A stretch of 64,000 nt of DNA from Gp6-AA40 sp963742105 (GCA_963742105.1 CAVUKN010000004.1:310001-374000), one strand, 5' to 3'. Counted from the first letter of the stretch, positions 36,018 to 45,143 are shown. The notes: generated from the sequence alone by a model not told the origin. Translations and numbers: made by a program.

Positions 36018-37390
36018 TCAGAACAGCCGGTACTGGCTGCCAAGCTGTGACAGAGACGATGACTGACTGTTCAACTGCGACATGGCGCGATCGGCGGCGA
36101 TGAACTCCTGCTGGAGGGCGGCGCGGCGGATTTCGAGTTGCGCCTCCATGCCGTCGATGCGGCTGCCGAGCGAGCGGACCTGCGTGTCGATGCGCTTGCG
36201 GACGTCCGCGACCAGTCCGCCGGCTTTGGTGTAGTCGTTCACCAGCGCGTCGATCGCCGCGAAGCGGTCGGCGAACAGGCCGGCGACATCGGCCGACGAC
36301 TTCTCGAGTGCGTCCGTCAGACGCGTCTGATCGATGGTGATCTTTCCGCTGGTGTTGAACCCGATGCCGACCTCGGCGAGACGGGCGAAGCCGCCAGTGC
36401 CGGCCTGCGCACCCATCACCACGGAACGGAGCGAGGCGCGCAGCGATCGCACGAGCGGATCACCGGCGATGCCGGCCTTGCCGTCAGCCGCCGCCGACGC
36501 TTGATCGTTGATGAACGACACCAGGTCGTTGACCGCGGTGGCGAAGGACTGGACCTGCGTCGTCGACCGCGGTGTTGTCCTTGGCAACGTCGATGGCGAT
36601 CGGGTCGGGTCCCTTCTTGCGCAGCGTCAGCGTCACGCCGGGAATCACGTCGGTCGACAGCGTTCGACGAGCTCGTCACCGGGACCTGGTTGACGGTGAA
36701 CTGCGCGTTGGTGGCGTCCTGAATGTTGTCGTCTTCCGAATCGCCGGCCGTGCCGTCGCCATTGGTGTCGGTAAAGGCCAGACCCTGGCCGCCGCCCAGC
36801 GGACTGGACATGCTGACGGTGAAGCCGTTGGCCGTGCCGGTCGAGCGGCCGGTCAGCACCAGGCGGTACTGGCCGGGGGAGACCTGGACCACCGAGGCGT
36901 TGACAGGGGAGTTCGAGGCCCGGTTGATCGCGTCGGCCAGGCTCTTCAGCGACATGCTGCCGCCGATCGGGATATCGATGGGTGGATCGTTCAGGCGGGC
37001 CAGGCTGATGACCCCGGATGTCGCCACGAGCGCATCGACGCTGGTGTAGGTGGTGCTCGACTGCATCACCTGCGCGTGGGCAAGCTGCGAGACGACAACG
37101 TCGTAGCGGCCGGTCACCGACGCCGACCCTGCCGAAATTCCGACAGCGGAGGTGTCGCTGCTGGTCGCGCTGACTTTGGCGGTGTTGTCCGAGTCGCTGA
37201 GGTCGGCGGCTGCGGTCTTCAGGGCGCCCAGTTTCGTGGCCAGCGTCGCGAAGGCCGAATTCTTGGTCTGCAGCGACTTCTGCTGCGCCTCGATAGTGTC
37301 AATCGGCGCGTGCTCCTGCTGCATGATCGCGTTGAGCACGGTGCCGAAATCGATGTTGTTGAAGCCGCTGAATGTGATTGGAGAACCCAT
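36018..37390 (-). CDS. fliD: Filament cap protein FliD (two frameshifts)
   Basis: FliD caps the growing filament. The N-terminal part reads SPITFSGFNNIDFGTVLNAI and MQQEHAPIDTIEAQQKSLQT, followed by GRYDVVVSQLAHAQVMQSS. The C-terminal part has VQSFATAVNDLVSFINDQAS, IGFNTSGKITIDQTRLTDAL and the closing coiled coil. Between them the frame breaks near 36663 (extra C) and 36563 (one base missing), across VIPGVTLTLRKKGPDPIAID. About 458 codons. It lies 120 bases after fliC behind a terminator. Confidence 0.9.
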
Positions 37391-37466
37391 CGTTCGATCT
37401 CCTTAGCCAAATGCGGGCCAGCCGCCAGTGTCCTTACCCGATAACGCCGGACCTCCTTCCGCCGCG

Positions 37467-37502
37467 AAAACCGGGAGGGCGCGAGCCGTCGCGTCCTCCC
37501 GG
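37467..37502 (-). terminator. Rho-independent terminator of fliC
   Basis: Eight bases past the fliC stop, CCGGGAGGACGCGA pairs with TCGCGCCCTCCCGG around a four-base loop, followed by TTTT (37470-37467 on the minus strand). The stem is GC-rich. It should cap the abundant flagellin message and reduce read-through into fliD. Confidence 0.8.
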
Positions 37503-37509
37503 GTCATGA

Positions 37510-38319
37510 CTACCGGAGCAGCGACAGGACCGCCGCGCTCGTCTGGTTCGCCTGCGCCAAGGCGGCAATGCCGCTCTGGTTCAGGATGTTGAACCGGGTC
37601 ATGTTGGCCGACTCCTCCGCGATGTTCGCGTCACGGATGCGGCTCTCGGCGGCCTTGGTGTTCACGATCTGCGACTGCGCCAGGCTGATGGCGAACTGGA
37701 CGCGGTTCTCGAGGATACCGACGCTGTTCTGCACGCTGCCGAGCGAGGTGATCGCAGCCGACACCTCCGCCAGCACGCCCTGCGCTTCCGACGCGTCCGC
37801 GAACGACGTGGTGGCAAGACCGAGCGTGGTGCTGTCGACCGCCTTGATGCCGCTCTCGCTGATCTGGCCATCCGTCGCGCTCGATTCGGCGCTGATGAAG
37901 ACCGAGAAATCCCAATCCGCATCGAGGCCGGCCACACTCGCCTGGCGATCGATTTCGTCGATCACCTTGCCGTATTCATCGGACAGCGACTTGACCGCGT
38001 TGTCGTCGCTCGACGAGGACGCCTGCGTGGCCAGCGTCGCCAGCCGATCCATCAGGGTCGAGATGTTGTTGAGCGCGCCGTCCTTCGTCTGCAGGTCGGA
38101 CAGACCGTCGTTGGCGTTGCGGACACCCTGGGTGAGAATCGCGACCTTCGACCGATGCGCGTTGGCGATGGCGAGGCCGGCCGCATCGTCGCCCGAGTTG
38201 TTGATGCGAAGACCGCTCGACAGCCGCTGCAGCGACTTGTTCAGACCAATGCTCGAGACCGAGAGGTTCGCCTGCGCGTTGATCGAGGCGATGTTGTTGA
38301 CGATTGAAAACGAAGCCAT
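37510..38319 (-). CDS. fliC: Flagellin FliC (short form)
   Basis: Filament subunit of 269 residues with both conserved ends: SFSIVNNIASINAQANLSVS with LQRLSSGLRINNSGDDAAGL at the N-terminus, and AESRIRDANIAEESANMTRF with LNQSGIAALAQANQ at the C-terminus. The variable surface domain is nearly absent; only about 60 residues lie between the D1 parts. Preceded by a sigma-28 type promoter, a leader of about 70 bases with two CsrA-type sites, and a strong AAGGAGGAG Shine-Dalgarno; followed by a terminator. The frame is intact. Only one flagellin gene is seen. Confidence 0.97.
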   Translation of the reverse strand: MASFSIVNNIASINAQANLSVSSIGLNKSLQRLSSGLRINNSGDDAAGLAIANAHRSKVAILTQGVRNANDGLSDLQTKDGALNNISTLMDRLATLATQASSSSDDNAVKSLSDEYGKVIDEIDRQASVAGLDADWDFSVFISAESSATDGQISESGIKAVDSTTLGLATTSFADASEAQGVLAEVSAAITSLGSVQNSVGILENRVQFAISLAQSQIVNTKAAESRIRDANIAEESANMTRFNILNQSGIAALAQANQTSAAVLSLLR

Positions 38320-38327
38320 GAACCACT

Positions 38328-38356
38328 CCTCCTTGAACCAACGGACCGCGTCCTTG
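38328..38356 (-). promoter_or_regulatory. Two CsrA-type binding sites in the fliC leader
   Basis: CAAGGACG (38356-38349) and CAAGGAGG (38335-38328) both fit CANGGANG. The first sits in the loop of CCGC-AAGGAC-GCGG, a four-base stem with GGA in the loop, the preferred CsrA site form. The second overlaps the Shine-Dalgarno of fliC, so binding would block translation. The arrangement parallels the hag leader of Bacillus subtilis. Confidence 0.65.
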
Positions 38357-38395
38357 CGGCCCGGGGCGGCTCACGGCCGCCTATGCACGGGGCGG

Positions 38396-38422
38396 TAATC
38401 GGGCTGCATCGCCGGTTCTTTA
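38396..38422 (-). promoter_or_regulatory. Sigma-28 (FliA) type promoter of fliC
   Basis: On the minus strand TAAA (38422-38419), 15 bases, then CCCGATTA (38403-38396), six of eight matches to GCCGATAA. Predicted transcription start is near 38389, giving a leader of about 70 bases. It shares the TAAAGAA start with the flgM promoter. Confidence 0.65.
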
Positions 38423-38553
38423 GCGCGCGCCAGTGCCGGTCATGCGATACCGGGTGTCGGGCGACCGGCCGCCGGCGCGCCGCTGCGCACTCCGGCGTGC
38501 ACGCCGCTGCGCGTGGCTGACTGCTCCGGCGCGTGGTCGCGCGCTCTTCGGGG

Positions 38554-38569
38554 CGGCGTCGTCGTTGCA
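38554..38569 (+). promoter_or_regulatory. Possible sigma-54 type site before the first stator gene
   Basis: CGGCGTCGTCGTTGCA has GG and GC at the right spacing and a full TTGCA, but the -24 half is poor. It stands 24 bases before the MotA-like start at 38593. Such matches arise by chance in GC-rich DNA, so this is weak. Confidence 0.3.
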
Positions 38570-38592
38570 CGTCTCGCGCGCGAGGAGAAGTA

Positions 38593-39437
38593 ATGCCGCA
38601 GCAACCCGATGCCGCCATGTCCGCCGCCACACAGAGCCGGCGCCGTTGGCACTGGACGTCTCTGGCCGCTGTGGCCGGGGGTGGACTGCTGGTGGTGTGC
38701 GTACAGGCCGTCGAAGGCGGCGCCCTGCGGCCGCTGCTTCCAGCTACCCGCCGCGCTCGATCGTCATCGGCGGGACCTGCCTGGCGACGCTCGTGACCTA
38801 TCCGCCGTCCGCGGTCCGGGCGGCGTTCACCGCGGCCTGGTTCGCATTCCGCGAAGACGACGAGGCGTTCGATAGCCTCGGGGCGCAGCTGGTCACGCTG
38901 TCGGTGCACGCGCATCGCGGCGGGCCGGCTGCCATCGACCAGCAGATCCAGTACGTGCGTGATCCCTTTCTCCGCAATGGCCTGACGCTGCTCGCGGATG
39001 GCGTCTCGCTCGAGCTGCTGCGCGATTCGCTCGCGATGGAGCGCTTATCGGAGGAAGGGCGCGAGGATCTTCCCATCCGGCTGCTCGAGTCGGCGGCGGG
39101 ATACACGCCGACGCTCGGCATCCTCGGTGCGGTGCTCGGCCTGATGCGCCTGATGGAGAACCTGCCATCGCCCGCCGCCCTCGGCCGCGGCATTGCGTTG
39201 GCTTTCGTCGCCACCGTGTACGGAATCGCCACCGCGAATCTCCTGCTTCTGCCAATCGCAGCGCGTCTGCGCGAGCGGGTAACCGTGAAGGGGCGTCGCC
39301 GCGACCTGATCACTGAAACGCTGCTGGACATGCACAAGCGGCTGAACCCCCGCCTCGTGGCACAGAAGGCCCGCGGATTCGCCAATGTCCCGAACGTATC
39401 GGACATCGTCCGGCAACTCGGTCGCGACTCGGCCTGA
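38593..39437 (+). CDS. MotA-type stator protein, first pair (frameshifted)
   Basis: A stator subunit of the MotA/PomA family. ATG 38593 has the strong Shine-Dalgarno GAGGAGAAG. The N-terminal membrane segment (LAAVAGGGLLVVCVQAVEGG) is followed, after frame changes near 38742 and 38758, by LIVIGGTCLATLVTYPPSAV. The C-terminal half has YTPTLGILGAVLGLMRLMEN and a membrane segment LAFVATVYGIATANLLLLPI, the conserved MotA region. About 281 codons. It pairs with the MotB-type gene at 39502 and is distinct from the motA at 40613. Confidence 0.8.
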
Positions 39438-39438
39438 T

Positions 39439-39494
39439 CTCCCAACTCCCAACTCCCAACTTTCCACTTCTAACTTCTAACTTCTAACTTCTAA
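39439..39494. repeat. Heptamer tandem repeats CTCCCAA / CTTCTAA
   Basis: Three copies of CTCCCAA, one CTTTCCA, then four copies of CTTCTAA fill the spacer between the first stator genes. All units are seven bases, and the change from one unit to the next is gradual. Confidence 0.85.
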
Positions 39495-39501
39495 AAAGAG
39501 G

Positions 39502-40164
39502 ATGGTCCAGAGGGGATACATGAGAGACGTCCGTTCGAATCGATCCCTGCGCGATCGCTGGCTGGTGTCGTACGCCGACCTGGTCACAATTCTGCTCGCC
39601 TGTTTCGCGACCACCTACGCGGCATCGGCTCGCACGCCGGATCCGGTGCCGGCTGCGGCACCAGTGGTCCACCACACGTCGTCTCGCGAACCGTCGCCGC
39701 AATCGCGGCTGCCGCCTTCCGCGCTCCGTGAACTGGTCGCTCCGATGGTCGAGGCGAACGCCAGCAACGCGATCGCCCTCGTGGACGATGCCCGTGGGGT
39801 GGTGATTTCGCTGCCGGAGTCGGCGAGTTTCGCGACAGGCAGTGCGACGCTGGCGCCACCGGCTCGCGCGTTCCTGCTCAATCTTGCGCACGCGCTGCGA
39901 CCGACGACGGCGCTGATGCGTATAGAAGGTCACACCGACGACATGCCTGTCGCCGGAGGGCGGTACGGCTCGAACTGGGAACTCTCCACGGCACGAGCCA
40001 GCGCGGTCGTGGCGTTCCTGGTCGATGAGGCGTCGTTCGCGCCGGCGCGGCTGTCCGCCGCGGGATACGCGGAATTTCACCCGCGCGTAGCCAATGATTC
40101 GCCGGAGAGCCGGGCGCGAAACCGGCGCGTGGACGTCGTGCTGCTCGATCCGGCACACCCCTAA
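39502..40164 (+). CDS. MotB-type stator protein, first pair
   Basis: 220 residues. The single membrane helix contains the proton-path aspartate in SYADLVTILLACFATTYAAS (near residue 25). The C-terminal OmpA/MotB peptidoglycan-binding domain has RIEGHTDDMPVAGGRYGSNW and ELSTARASAVVAFL. Start is ATG 39502 or ATG 39520, the latter with GAGGGG upstream. Its linker is shorter than in the second MotB at 41495. The coupling ion cannot be told from sequence by eye. Confidence 0.85.
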   Translation: MVQRGYMRDVRSNRSLRDRWLVSYADLVTILLACFATTYAASARTPDPVPAAAPVVHHTSSREPSPQSRLPPSALRELVAPMVEANASNAIALVDDARGVVISLPESASFATGSATLAPPARAFLLNLAHALRPTTALMRIEGHTDDMPVAGGRYGSNWELSTARASAVVAFLVDEASFAPARLSAAGYAEFHPRVANDSPESRARNRRVDVVLLDPAHP

Positions 40165-40220
40165 CTCCCATGGTTGGTGCGCATTGAAGAGAACTCGGCG
40201 CCGGCCGATTTCCGGTGTGC

Positions 40221-40622
40221 ATGCGTTTGCGCCGGTCGCTTGTACTGATTGCTCATGATGATCCCGGTGTCCGCGTCGCCCAGGCGGCTGAATTGACCGG
40301 TGCCGGCTACCGGTGTCTGACCGCGGGCGATTCGGATGCCGCGATCTGGTTTGCCGTCAAGTTTTCACTCGAGGCTGTCCCTGCGTTGTATCCCGGAATC
40401 GTGCTCGTCTCACCGTATCCGCCGTCCGAACGAGAGTTGCCGCCAACGGTGACCTGGCTCGACTTGTCCGTGCAGAAGGACGGCCTGGTCGAAGCGGTCG
40501 GCCGCGCCAGCTGGACGCAGAGCGCGCAGCTCGCGCGGATGCGCGTTCCCGTTCAGGACTCGACTCCCGCGCCCGTCCTTGCCACGGCCGGCGCTGAGAC
40601 CACCGGCACCGCATGCTCGTAA
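40221..40622 (+). CDS. Degenerate receiver-like protein in the stator cluster
   Basis: About 133 residues. The first half follows a response-regulator fold: LVLIAHDDPGVRVAQAAELT (acidic pair DD), GYRCLTAGDSDAAIWFAVKF and GIVLVSPYPPSERELP. The usual phosphoacceptor Asp is replaced in VSPYP, so phosphorylation is unlikely. The tail is unstructured. It overlaps motA by ten bases, so it is translated with the stator genes; a role as a motor-binding adaptor is possible but only inferred. GTG 40215 is an alternative start. Confidence 0.5.
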   Translation: MRLRRSLVLIAHDDPGVRVAQAAELTGAGYRCLTAGDSDAAIWFAVKFSLEAVPALYPGIVLVSPYPPSERELPPTVTWLDLSVQKDGLVEAVGRASWTQSAQLARMRVPVQDSTPAPVLATAGAETTGTACS

Positions 40623-41498
40623 TCGTCGGTTTCATCGTCGTGCTCGGCGCCGTGCTGGGCGGATTCGTCATGGCCGGTGGCGCCCTCGGCGTCATGGTGC
40701 AGCCGTCCGAGTTCGTCGTGATTTTCGGCGCCGCGCTGGGCAGCCTGCTGGTAAGTACACCCGGCCGGGTGATTACCGCCATCCTCACGCAGTTGAAGGC
40801 TGCATTGACGGGAGCTGGAGCAACCAAGACCGATTACGAGGAACTGCTCGCCGCTGCTCTTCCAGATTTTCAAGGTCGTCCAGCAATCGGGACCGATGGG
40901 GCTGGAAGCGCACTTCGAAGAGCCGTCGAAGAGCACGATCCTGTCGCGCTACCCGAAATTCCTTGCCCGCCACCAGGCAGTCGACTTCCTCGCCGATTCG
41001 GCGAAGGTGATGATCATCGGTGGCATTTCGGCCCACGAGTTCGCCGAGTTGATGGACGAAGACCTTCACGTGCATCACGAAACGGAGTTGCAACCCTCCG
41101 CCGCGCTGGCCAAGCTCGGCGACGCGCTGCCGGGCCTCGGTATCGTCGCCGCCGTTCTCGGCATTGTCATCACGATGGCGCACGTCGACGGTCCCGCGAC
41201 CGAAATCGGGCACCACGTCGGCGCCGCCCTGATCGGCACCTTCATGGGCATTCTGCTGTCCTACGGCTTCGTCCAGCCGCTGTCGTCGAATCTCGAGGCA
41301 CGCGTGGCCGACGAAGGCTTCTACTGCATCTGCATCAAGGCCGGCCTGCTCGCGCTCTACAACGGCAGCGCCCCGGCGATTGCCATCGAGTTCGCCCGCC
41401 GCGTGCTGCCGCATCACGTCCGACCGTCGTTCGAAGAGACCGAAAAGCTGTGTCGCGCGGCCTCGGGACGTCCGGAGCAGGCCGAGAAGGCGGCATGA
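40613..41498 (+). CDS. motA: Flagellar motor stator protein MotA (one frameshift)
   Basis: Typical MotA of about 295 codons with four membrane segments. It starts MLVIVGFIVVLGAVLGGFVM, then PSEFVVIFGAALGSLLVSTP. One extra T near 40855 breaks the frame before LFQIFKVVQQSGPMGLEAHF. The second half holds ADSAKVMIIGGISAHEFAEL, the key LPGLGIVAAVLGIVITMAHV and GHHVGAALIGTFMGILLSYG. The stop overlaps the motB start (ATGA). Confidence 0.93.
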
Positions 41499-42244
41499 AG
41501 GCCAAGGCGCAGCCGATCATCATCGTCAAGAAAGGACGACACGCGAAGCACGGACATCATGGCGGCGCGTGGAAGGTCGCCTATGCCGACTTCGTGACGG
41601 CGATGATGGCGTTCTTCCTGGTGATGTGGCTGATCAACACGAGTCCGCAGGTGCGCAGCCCCCTGGCGTCCTACTTCCGCGACCCCGGCATCTTCGAGCA
41701 CACGTCCGGTGGCGGCGCCGCCCCCGGCGCCTCCATGGGAGCGATGGCGGGGAACGCCGATACGCCGCCGGTGGCGGCGTCGAAAGCTGCACTCGAGGAG
41801 ACCGCCGAGACCATCCGTCGCGAACTGGAGAGCCTGCCGGACTTTGCGGACATCAAAGCCCGGGTCGAAATGCAGATCACGGCGGAAGGTCTACGCATCG
41901 AGATGCTCGACGAAGCCGACCAGTCCTTCTTCGATGTCGGCAGCGCCAACCTGCGCGAGCCGCTGCTCGGCGTCCTGAGGGTGATCACGAGCAATGTGAA
42001 ACGCCTGCCGAACCGGATCGCGATCGAGGGACATACCGACGCTCGCCCGTATGGCGCCACCCTCAACTACAGCAACTGGCAACTCTCGAGCGATCGCGCC
42101 AACGCGGCCCGCCGCGCCATGGAAGACGAGGGGCTGCCGGCCACCCAGCTCGAGGCGCTGCATGGCTACGGCAGCGCGCGGCCCAGATATCCGAACGACC
42201 CGCTGGACCCCCGCAACCGCCGCATTGCGATCGTCGTTCGTTAG
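41495..42244 (+). CDS. motB: Flagellar motor stator protein MotB
   Basis: 249 residues. A basic N-terminus (IIIVKKGRHAKHGHHGGAWK) is followed by the membrane helix with the essential aspartate in VAYADFVTAMMAFFLVMWLI. The periplasmic OmpA-type domain has FFDVGSANLREPLLGVLRVI, IAIEGHTDARPYGATLNYSN and LSSDRANAARRAM. It forms a canonical pair with the overlapping motA. A heptamer repeat follows directly after the stop. Confidence 0.95.
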   Translation: MKAKAQPIIIVKKGRHAKHGHHGGAWKVAYADFVTAMMAFFLVMWLINTSPQVRSPLASYFRDPGIFEHTSGGGAAPGASMGAMAGNADTPPVAASKAALEETAETIRRELESLPDFADIKARVEMQITAEGLRIEMLDEADQSFFDVGSANLREPLLGVLRVITSNVKRLPNRIAIEGHTDARPYGATLNYSNWQLSSDRANAARRAMEDEGLPATQLEALHGYGSARPRYPNDPLDPRNRRIAIVVR

Positions 42245-42249
42245 AACAA

Positions 42250-42311
42250 CTCCCAACTCCCAACTCCCAACTCCCAAAATCCAAAGTCCAAAGTCCAAAG
42301 TCCAAAGTCCG
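42250..42311. repeat. Heptamer tandem repeats CTCCCAA / AGTCCAA
   Basis: Four copies of CTCCCAA pass into AATCCAA and then three to four copies of AGTCCAA. Same unit length and partly the same unit as the repeat at 39439 and those flanking the PQQ dehydrogenase gene. Confidence 0.85.
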
Positions 42312-42346
42312 AGAGATCTCCCGACGCTAGACTCCGAGCGCGCGGT

Positions 42347-45028
42347 GTGACAAGCTCGCCACGGTTGCAGTCTCCTTCTCCTTCGCCATCCACCCGGACG
42401 GATGCGCGTACGCAAACGGCGGGTGCCGTCGCGCACGACGTCAACAATCTTCTCCACGTCATTCTCGGATGTTGCGAGCGCCTCCGGTCCGGTGCGCACC
42501 TGTCGCATGAACAGTCCGAGGAACTCCAGCACATCATGGTGGCGGCGGAACATGCCGCGATGCTCACCGGGCAGGTCCTGGCGCCGGGTACCCGCACACC
42601 GGTCGCCACGTCGAGCATCGATTTGCACGGAGCGCTCGGTCGCTTGAAGGGGTTGCTCGAGCGCGTCGTCGGCGACACGGTGTCCTTCGAGATGCTTCTG
42701 CCGGCGGAACACGTCCGCGTGCGAATGGACGAGGCCGACATCGCGCAGGTGCTGGTGAACCTCGCCGTCAACGCGAGAGAAGCGATGCCGGAAGGCGGAC
42801 GCCTGAGCGTGACGGCGAGCGTTGTCACGCTTGATCAGTCGGACCGTCTGCCCGGCGGGCGCTACGTGCAGCTGGATGTGACCGACAGCGGCGCCGGCAT
42901 GACTGCCGACGTCCGCGAGCGTGCCTTCGAACAGTTCTTCACCACGAAAACCGGCGAGGGTGGGGGACACGGTCTGGCGATCGTGCAGGCCAACGTGCAG
43001 CGACACGGCGGCACCGTCGAAATTCGAAGCGAACCCGGACGCGGCACGCAGTTCGTCATCCTCCTGCCGGTCGCGGAATCGCACCTCGTCGACGATGCCA
43101 CCCGACCGACGCCTCGCGCCCGTGCCGGTGAGACGGTGCTTGTCGTCGACGACGAGCCGATGGCGCGCGACGTGGTCGTGTCGTTTCTGGAGGGACTCGG
43201 CTACGCGACCATCGAGGCTGGTTCCGGCCGCGAAGCGATCGTGGCGATGGTTCGGCGCCCCAGGCCCGTCGACCTGCTGGTGGTGGACATGACGATGCCC
43301 GATATGACCGGGCTGGAGCTCGCGACCCGTGCCCGCGAGCTGGCGCCGCACACCCCCGCGCTGCTCATTTCGGGTGATTCGAGCGACGCTATCTGGGAAG
43401 ACGGCCGGATGGTCGCGATCGACGACTTCCTCCAGAAGCCGTTCACCAGCCGCAGCCTCGGCATCAAGGTGCGCGCCCTGCTCGACGCCTCGCATCGAGC
43501 TCGCGCCAGCGTTTCCGACGAGGGCGATGCGCCTGCGTTGGGCTCGGGCGCGTCGCTGCTCGACGGACTGCCGACTGCGGCGTTCGTCGTCCAGCGCGGA
43601 CGGTTCATCTATGCCAATGCGGCGTTCGCGCAGTTGATCGCGGTCGGCCTCGAAGACGTGCTGGGACGCGACTGCGTCGAGCGCGTGCATCCTGACGACC
43701 GCGATCTGTTTCCGGTGGAAAGCGAGAGTTCGGCGCCGTCGCCCTCGACCACACAGGTCCGGCTTCGTTGCGGCGACGGCGCAGAGCGAAGTCTGGCGCT
43801 CACGAGCGTGACTATTACGCACGGTCAACGTCCGGCTCTCCTGGCGCTGGCGGTGGACGTGACGATTCAGCCGGATGCATCGCTCGTCGCCGTGCGGCTG
43901 GCGGCGCTCGGTCGTCTCGCCGGCGGCATCGCGCACGACTTCAATAACCTGCTGCTCGTGATGGGCGGCCACCTGGAACGGTTGCAGCAACGGCTGACGG
44001 GAGCGAACGACTTGCGTCCCGACCTCGAGGCCATTGGCGCGGCCGCACGTCGTGCGGCGACGCTGACGGATCAGTTGTTGTCGTTCGGCCGCCGGCAGCT
44101 ACTGACACCGGAAGTGCAGGACCTCGGCATGGTCGTGGAGTCGGCGGCGGGCAGCCTGCGCTCGATGGTCGGACCGACGATTGACCTCGTCGTGGAATGC
44201 GCGCCCGGCGTTCCACCAATCGAGGTCGACACGCCGCGGCTGCGCGAGGTGCTGTGGCACCTCGTGGAGAACGCACGCGAAGCGATGCCGTCCGGGGGGA
44301 CCGTGACCATTGGCGTCGACGCAATCGAGGTCGATCGACAACTGGAGTCACAGTGGGCATTCCTGAAACGCGGGTTGGTGTTCACCCGGCTTCGCGTGAT
44401 CGATACCGGCCGAGGCATGGCGCCAGGCGTGGCCGCGCACGCCTTCGAGCCATTCTTCACGACCAAGGCAAAAGGGCGCGGCTTCGGGATGGGGCTGGCG
44501 TCGGTCTACGGCATCGTCAAGCAGAGCGGCGGCTACGTATTCGCCGAGCGCACCGGCGAAGCAGGCACGTGCATGACGATGCTGTTGCCGCCGGCAGTCG
44601 CTGCCCACGGCGTCGTGACGGTCGCGAGTGGAACGCGCTCCAACGCGAATGTGCCTACCGGTGGCGATCGCATCCTGCTCGTCGAAGACGATGACGGCGT
44701 TCGTGAACTGCTCGAGGACGTCCTGCGCGGTTGCGGGTATGACGTGACCGCCGCGGCGACTGCGGAAGAAGCGCTCGAGCGATCGCATGAGCAGACCTTT
44801 GATCTGCTGTTGAGCGATGTGGACCTGCCGGCAATGAATGGCGCCCGTCTGGCGCGCACGCTGCGGGACCGGCATCCCGAGCTCCGCATCGTGCTGATGT
44901 CGGGATACCCGGATGACGGCACCATCGATGGTGAGCTTCCCGAGCGGCCGATGTTCCTGCGGAAACCGTTTGGCTCGGCCCTGCTCGTCGATCGGATCCG
45001 AATGGCGCTTGCAGACTCGGCTGAATGA
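42347..45028 (+). CDS. Double hybrid histidine kinase (kinase-receiver-PAS-kinase-receiver)
   Basis: 893 residues from GTG 42347, with no membrane segment. Two full modules lie in tandem. Module 1: H box AVAHDVNNLLHVILG (residue about 30), N box VLVNLAVNAREAMPEG, G boxes, FEQFFTTKTGEGGGHGLAIV, then a receiver with LLVVDMTMPDMTG. A PAS domain follows (GRFIYANAAFAQLIAVGLED). Module 2: H box GGIAHDFNNLLLVMGG, N box HLVENAREAMPSGG, FEPFFTTKAKGRGFGMGLAS, then a receiver with LLLSDVDLPAMNG. It lies just after motB, so a role in motility control is possible; the signal and target are unknown. Confidence 0.85.
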   Translation: MTSSPRLQSPSPSPSTRTDARTQTAGAVAHDVNNLLHVILGCCERLRSGAHLSHEQSEELQHIMVAAEHAAMLTGQVLAPGTRTPVATSSIDLHGALGRLKGLLERVVGDTVSFEMLLPAEHVRVRMDEADIAQVLVNLAVNAREAMPEGGRLSVTASVVTLDQSDRLPGGRYVQLDVTDSGAGMTADVRERAFEQFFTTKTGEGGGHGLAIVQANVQRHGGTVEIRSEPGRGTQFVILLPVAESHLVDDATRPTPRARAGETVLVVDDEPMARDVVVSFLEGLGYATIEAGSGREAIVAMVRRPRPVDLLVVDMTMPDMTGLELATRARELAPHTPALLISGDSSDAIWEDGRMVAIDDFLQKPFTSRSLGIKVRALLDASHRARASVSDEGDAPALGSGASLLDGLPTAAFVVQRGRFIYANAAFAQLIAVGLEDVLGRDCVERVHPDDRDLFPVESESSAPSPSTTQVRLRCGDGAERSLALTSVTITHGQRPALLALAVDVTIQPDASLVAVRLAALGRLAGGIAHDFNNLLLVMGGHLERLQQRLTGANDLRPDLEAIGAAARRAATLTDQLLSFGRRQLLTPEVQDLGMVVESAAGSLRSMVGPTIDLVVECAPGVPPIEVDTPRLREVLWHLVENAREAMPSGGTVTIGVDAIEVDRQLESQWAFLKRGLVFTRLRVIDTGRGMAPGVAAHAFEPFFTTKAKGRGFGMGLASVYGIVKQSGGYVFAERTGEAGTCMTMLLPPAVAAHGVVTVASGTRSNANVPTGGDRILLVEDDDGVRELLEDVLRGCGYDVTAAATAEEALERSHEQTFDLLLSDVDLPAMNGARLARTLRDRHPELRIVLMSGYPDDGTIDGELPERPMFLRKPFGSALLVDRIRMALADSAE

Positions 45029-45053
45029 CCGCGTTTGGGAACCAACGGTCAGT

Positions 45054-45143
45054 CGTAGGGCGGGCGTTCAGGCCCGGCGACAGGCCGGCAGATGTAAGAG
45101 TAGTTGTGTCGGCGGCGGGCCTTCCGGCCTGCCGATATGAGAG
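45054..45143. repeat. GC palindromes before the outer-membrane barrel gene
   Basis: GTAGGGCGGGCGTTCAGGCC (45055-45074) and GGCGGGCCTTCCGGCCTGCC (45114-45133) are imperfect palindromes of the dispersed GC-rich type. The spacer 45029-45281 also contains a GC-rich stretch with TCACGTAAAGCCGG that I could not assign to a known RNA. Confidence 0.5.

Noticed and set aside
38420..38450. Sigma-54 site upstream of fliC (CGGCACTGGCGCGCGC on the minus strand)
   Set aside because: The -12 half lacks TTGC and the GG-GC spacing is one base off; the sigma-28 site is far better.
41891..43990. Very long minus-strand frame (about 699 codons) opposite motB and the hybrid kinase
   Set aside because: It is a codon-bias shadow of strongly supported plus-strand genes and shows no protein motif. 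The same applies to minus-strand frames at 16721-18697 and 9869-11299.
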